A DNA stretch of 23,368 nucleotides from RGIG4140 sp045532865 (GTDB lineage Bacteria; Pseudomonadota; Alphaproteobacteria; CAAHEQ01; UBA3637). Below, one piece after another: positions 21,884 to 23,368 of the stretch; the stretch's first letter is position 1, and each line of letters opens with the position of its first letter. The stretch spans positions 1 to 23,368 of the forward strand of contig JAZSGT010000046.1 in the NCBI GenBank assembly GCA_045532865.1, given 5' to 3'. Position numbers and translations under genes: made by a program. Under the pieces are notes generated by a model. That model was not told the origin of the DNA. It saw only the letters and a program-made list of their open reading frames with translations, and searched no databases.

Positions 21884-22579
21884 ATGAGAGAAATAGTTTT
21901 TGATACTGAAACAACTGGGTTAGATCCTTTTCAAGGTGATCGTATTGTTGAAATAGGATGTGTTGAATTAGTTAATCATGTTCCAACAGGAAATGTCTAT
22001 CATCAATATATCAATCCTGAGCGTTCTATGAGCGAGGAAGTTGTCGCTGTACACGGTTTGACAGAAGAATTTTTGTCTGACAAGCCCACTTTTCGTGAAA
22101 TTGCAGATGATTTTTTGGCATTTATTGGCTCAGATTCAACGTTAATTGCCCATAATGCCCCTTTCGATATGAAATTTTTAAATGCTGAACTTTCATGGGT
22201 TGGAAAGGAGCTTTTATCATTTGATCGTGTTATTGACACGGTTGTTTTGGCTAAAAAAAGGTTTCCAGGCTCACGCGTTAATTTAAATGAACTTTGTAAG
22301 AAATTTCACATTGACAATTCTGCTCGTACATTTCACGGTGCTTTGCTTGATAGCGAATTGCTTGCCGAAGTTTATCTTGAGTTAATAGGGGGGCGTCAGC
22401 CAGGATTGGTATTGGAAAAGAAAAATGAATCAATCCAATCTTTCCAATCTGTTGAAGACGTTAAATCCCTTGCAAAGGAATATAAAGAGCCACGATCTTT
22501 TTCTGCAACAGCAGATGAGATTGAGCAACATACTGAATTTGTTAAAAAAATTAAAAATAACATTTGGGGGATAGAATGA
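21884..22579 (+). CDS. dnaQ: DNA polymerase III epsilon subunit (3'-5' proofreading exonuclease)
   Basis: The 231-residue DnaQ-family exonuclease has Exo I FDTETTGLDP (Asp7, Glu9), Exo II LIAHNAPFDMKFLNAEL (Asp) and Exo III FHGALLDSELLAEVYLEL (His, Asp), the DEDDh pattern of epsilon. The C-terminal tail (about 185-231), used by epsilon to bind the alpha subunit, is present. In the replicative holoenzyme it removes misincorporated bases. Only a weak purine stretch precedes the ATG. The stop overlaps the next gene's start (ATGA). In many alphaproteobacteria dnaQ is near the origin, agreeing with the context here. Confidence 0.95.
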   Translation: MREIVFDTETTGLDPFQGDRIVEIGCVELVNHVPTGNVYHQYINPERSMSEEVVAVHGLTEEFLSDKPTFREIADDFLAFIGSDSTLIAHNAPFDMKFLNAELSWVGKELLSFDRVIDTVVLAKKRFPGSRVNLNELCKKFHIDNSARTFHGALLDSELLAEVYLELIGGRQPGLVLEKKNESIQSFQSVEDVKSLAKEYKEPRSFSATADEIEQHTEFVKKIKNNIWGIE

Positions 22580-23022
22580 AAAAATGGGGATTAATTATAC
22601 TTGGAACTCTTTCTTTATTAAATTTATCTGTTCATGCTCAATTATTAGATATGATTGCAGGTTCCGCTGTTAATGGTCAAGTCTCATCTGAATCGGCGAA
22701 AAGTTTTAAATCAGCCTTAAATATTGTTCATAATAATAACTTAGTTGCTCAATTAAACTTATTAATTGCAGATATTCGAACAAGTATGATGGGTAATTAT
22801 TCTAATTTAAAGAAAGAAAATTTTAAATATGATTTTGGTTCATTTGATTGGAATATTGGATCAATTAATGATGATCAATTTTTCATTGAATTAAAAAATG
22901 TGGATAAAGCTCGTTGTGATAAATTGGTAAATGCTATTCAAGAGGCTGTAACAGTTAAAATTAACAGTTTTGTGAAAAAAGATTGTGAACATTTAAATAG
23001 TATTCAGTTTATATTTAATTAA
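22576..23022 (+). CDS. Small secreted protein with possible type IVb pilin-like C-terminal domain
   Basis: The preferred ATG at 22576 gives 148 residues with GGGGGATAG just upstream. It overlaps the dnaQ stop by four bases. Residues 1-21 are a clear Sec signal peptide (cleavage after VHA). The mature part has a helical stretch (about 40-70). The C-terminal segment, FFIELKNVDKARCDKLV then VTVKIN, a second cysteine and NSIQFIF, recalls the TcpA/PilS fold: strand, NVP-x-x-x-C, helix, VKING, Cys, strand. Cys114 and Cys137 could form the corresponding disulfide loop. The prepilin peptidase motif and N-terminal pilin helix are absent, so it is not a normal pilin. No function is assigned. Its link to dnaQ is probably transcriptional only. 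Confidence 0.6.
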   Translation: MKKWGLIILGTLSLLNLSVHAQLLDMIAGSAVNGQVSSESAKSFKSALNIVHNNNLVAQLNLLIADIRTSMMGNYSNLKKENFKYDFGSFDWNIGSINDDQFFIELKNVDKARCDKLVNAIQEAVTVKINSFVKKDCEHLNSIQFIFN

Positions 23023-23029
23023 AAATCTT

Positions 23030-23058
23030 AAAAAACACTCTTAAATGGGTGTTTTTTT
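23030..23058 (+). terminator. Intrinsic terminator of the dnaQ operon
   Basis: AAAAAACACTC (23030-23040) pairs with GGGTGTTTTTT (23047-23057; one G-U) around a six-base loop and is followed by Ts. It ends the dnaQ and secreted-protein transcript just before the first parS site. The A-run on the other side would allow weak action in reverse. Confidence 0.85.
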
Positions 23059-23060
23059 AA

Positions 23061-23076
23061 TGTTACACGTGAAACA
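23061..23076. promoter_or_regulatory. parS: parS site 1 (ParB binding)
   Basis: TGTTACACGTGAAACA fits the 16-bp parS consensus TGTTNCACGTGAAACA at every fixed position; the fifth base is A, so it is the only non-palindromic copy here. It begins three bases after the preceding terminator. Confidence 0.9.
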
Positions 23077-23128
23077 TTAAAAAAAATGATCTTTAAAATG
23101 TATTATTAAAATTATTGTTAAAAAAGAA

Positions 23129-23144
23129 TGTTTCACGTGAAACA
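23129..23144. promoter_or_regulatory. parS: parS site 2, core of a 34-bp perfect palindrome
   Basis: TGTTTCACGTGAAACA is a perfect parS palindrome. Here the symmetry extends through GAA/TTC and A/T runs to 23120-23153. As RNA it would also form a hairpin with a T-run, so it could double as a terminator. Confidence 0.93.
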
Positions 23145-23216
23145 TTCTTTTTTTGTGTGAAACAGTAAATGATCAGAAAAAATAAGAATATTTTATTCCG
23201 TTTTATTAATTTTGAG

Positions 23217-23232
23217 TGTTTCACGTGAAACA
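23217..23232. promoter_or_regulatory. parS: parS site 3
   Basis: TGTTTCACGTGAAACA, a perfect 16-bp parS palindrome, 88 bp from site 2 (start to start). Between them, 23149-23164 is a degenerate copy with an intact right half GTGAAACA and 12 of 16 matches. Confidence 0.93.
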
Positions 23233-23267
23233 TTATGTGGTATTTTTCCTTTTTTTATAAAAAATAC

Positions 23268-23296
23268 TTGCATTCCTTTTTTAAAAAAGTTAATGT
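23268..23296 (+). promoter_or_regulatory. Possible promoter of the truncated last gene
   Basis: TTGCAT (23268-23273) and TAATGT (23291-23296) are separated by 17 bp, about 44 bp before the GTG start. The -10 is a moderate match. Confidence 0.35.
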
Positions 23297-23331
23297 TTAG
23301 TTAAGATTTATAAGAAGGGGATGTTTCACGT

Positions 23332-23347
23332 GAAACAATTAGAACAA
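23332..23347. promoter_or_regulatory. parS: parS site 4, overlapping the start of the last gene
   Basis: A perfect TGTTTCACGTGAAACA lies across the translation start region of the gene that runs off the window. ParB binding here could influence its expression. Confidence 0.93.
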
Positions 23348-23368
23348 AAAATTTTACCAGCAAAAGAT
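23340..23368 (+). CDS. Start of an unidentified gene beginning inside parS site 4 (3' truncated)
   Basis: Only the first codons are present, reading MKQLEQKILPAKD from the GTG at 23340. An in-frame ATG at 23331 would add MFH in front, but it abuts the purine run AAGGGG (23325-23330) with no spacing, whereas the GTG is nine bases away, so GTG is preferred. By analogy with other bacteria, genes next to parS here are often mnmE, mnmG, rsmG, parA or parB, and some begin MFHVKH because a parS site covers their start. The visible residues do not identify which one this is. Confidence 0.55.

Noticed and set aside
1..23368. CRISPR array, insertion sequence or prophage genes
   Set aside because: No regularly spaced repeats, transposase, integrase or phage proteins were seen; the repeated 16-mers near the right end are parS sites.

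Overview
The window is 23.4 kb of AT-rich, gene-dense bacterial chromosome. Several things point to a fermentative alphaproteobacterium, probably host-associated. A soluble histidine kinase carries the PdhS/DivJ/PleC-type phosphoacceptor region. rph-rdgB lies beside grpE, PhoB is well conserved, and perfect parS sites sit close to dnaQ. A full-length AdhE indicates anaerobic fermentation. The organism assignment is inferred from gene content; no rRNA gene is present.

Left part (1-7003). The window opens with the last strand(s) of an outer-membrane beta-barrel, probably an autotransporter. Then come adhE (minus), grpE (minus) and the divergent rph-rdgB pair (plus). Facing these is a minus-strand pair: a membrane-less histidine kinase whose 3' end overlaps a secreted family-3 solute-binding protein with an unusual cysteine cluster.

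Middle part (7004-16879). tRNA-Ser(CGA) is followed by a membrane-anchored GT11 (fucosyltransferase-like) glycosyltransferase. A long minus-strand block follows, in transcription order: rluB, rsmD, an LTA-synthase-like transferase, tkt, a DUF2157 membrane protein, fba, rpe, phoB. The genes join rRNA modification, envelope modification, the non-oxidative pentose phosphate pathway with aldolase, and phosphate-type regulation. Most junctions overlap or are nearly contiguous, so translational coupling is likely. fba has its own promoter.

Right part (16923-23368). The plus-strand genes are tadA, xseA, an M23 peptidase, greA and trxB. After them comes a 753-bp gene-free, very AT-rich stretch with four perfect and two near-perfect DnaA boxes in about 275 bp: a strong oriC candidate. 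dnaQ and a small secreted protein with a possible type IVb pilin-like domain follow. Four perfect 16-bp parS palindromes lie in the last 300 bp, the last one built into the start of a truncated gene. The replication origin and the ParB loading region therefore appear to be about 1.4 kb apart.

The most unusual structures are (i) a tRNA acceptor/T-arm-like mini-hairpin carrying four clustered GANTC sites inside the putative oriC, (ii) a promoter plus intrinsic terminator in front of greA that resembles the E. coli GraL arrangement, and (iii) three terminator hairpins placed directly against the Shine-Dalgarno sequence of the next co-oriented gene (GT11 gene, rpe, trxB), leaving no room for a conventional promoter.
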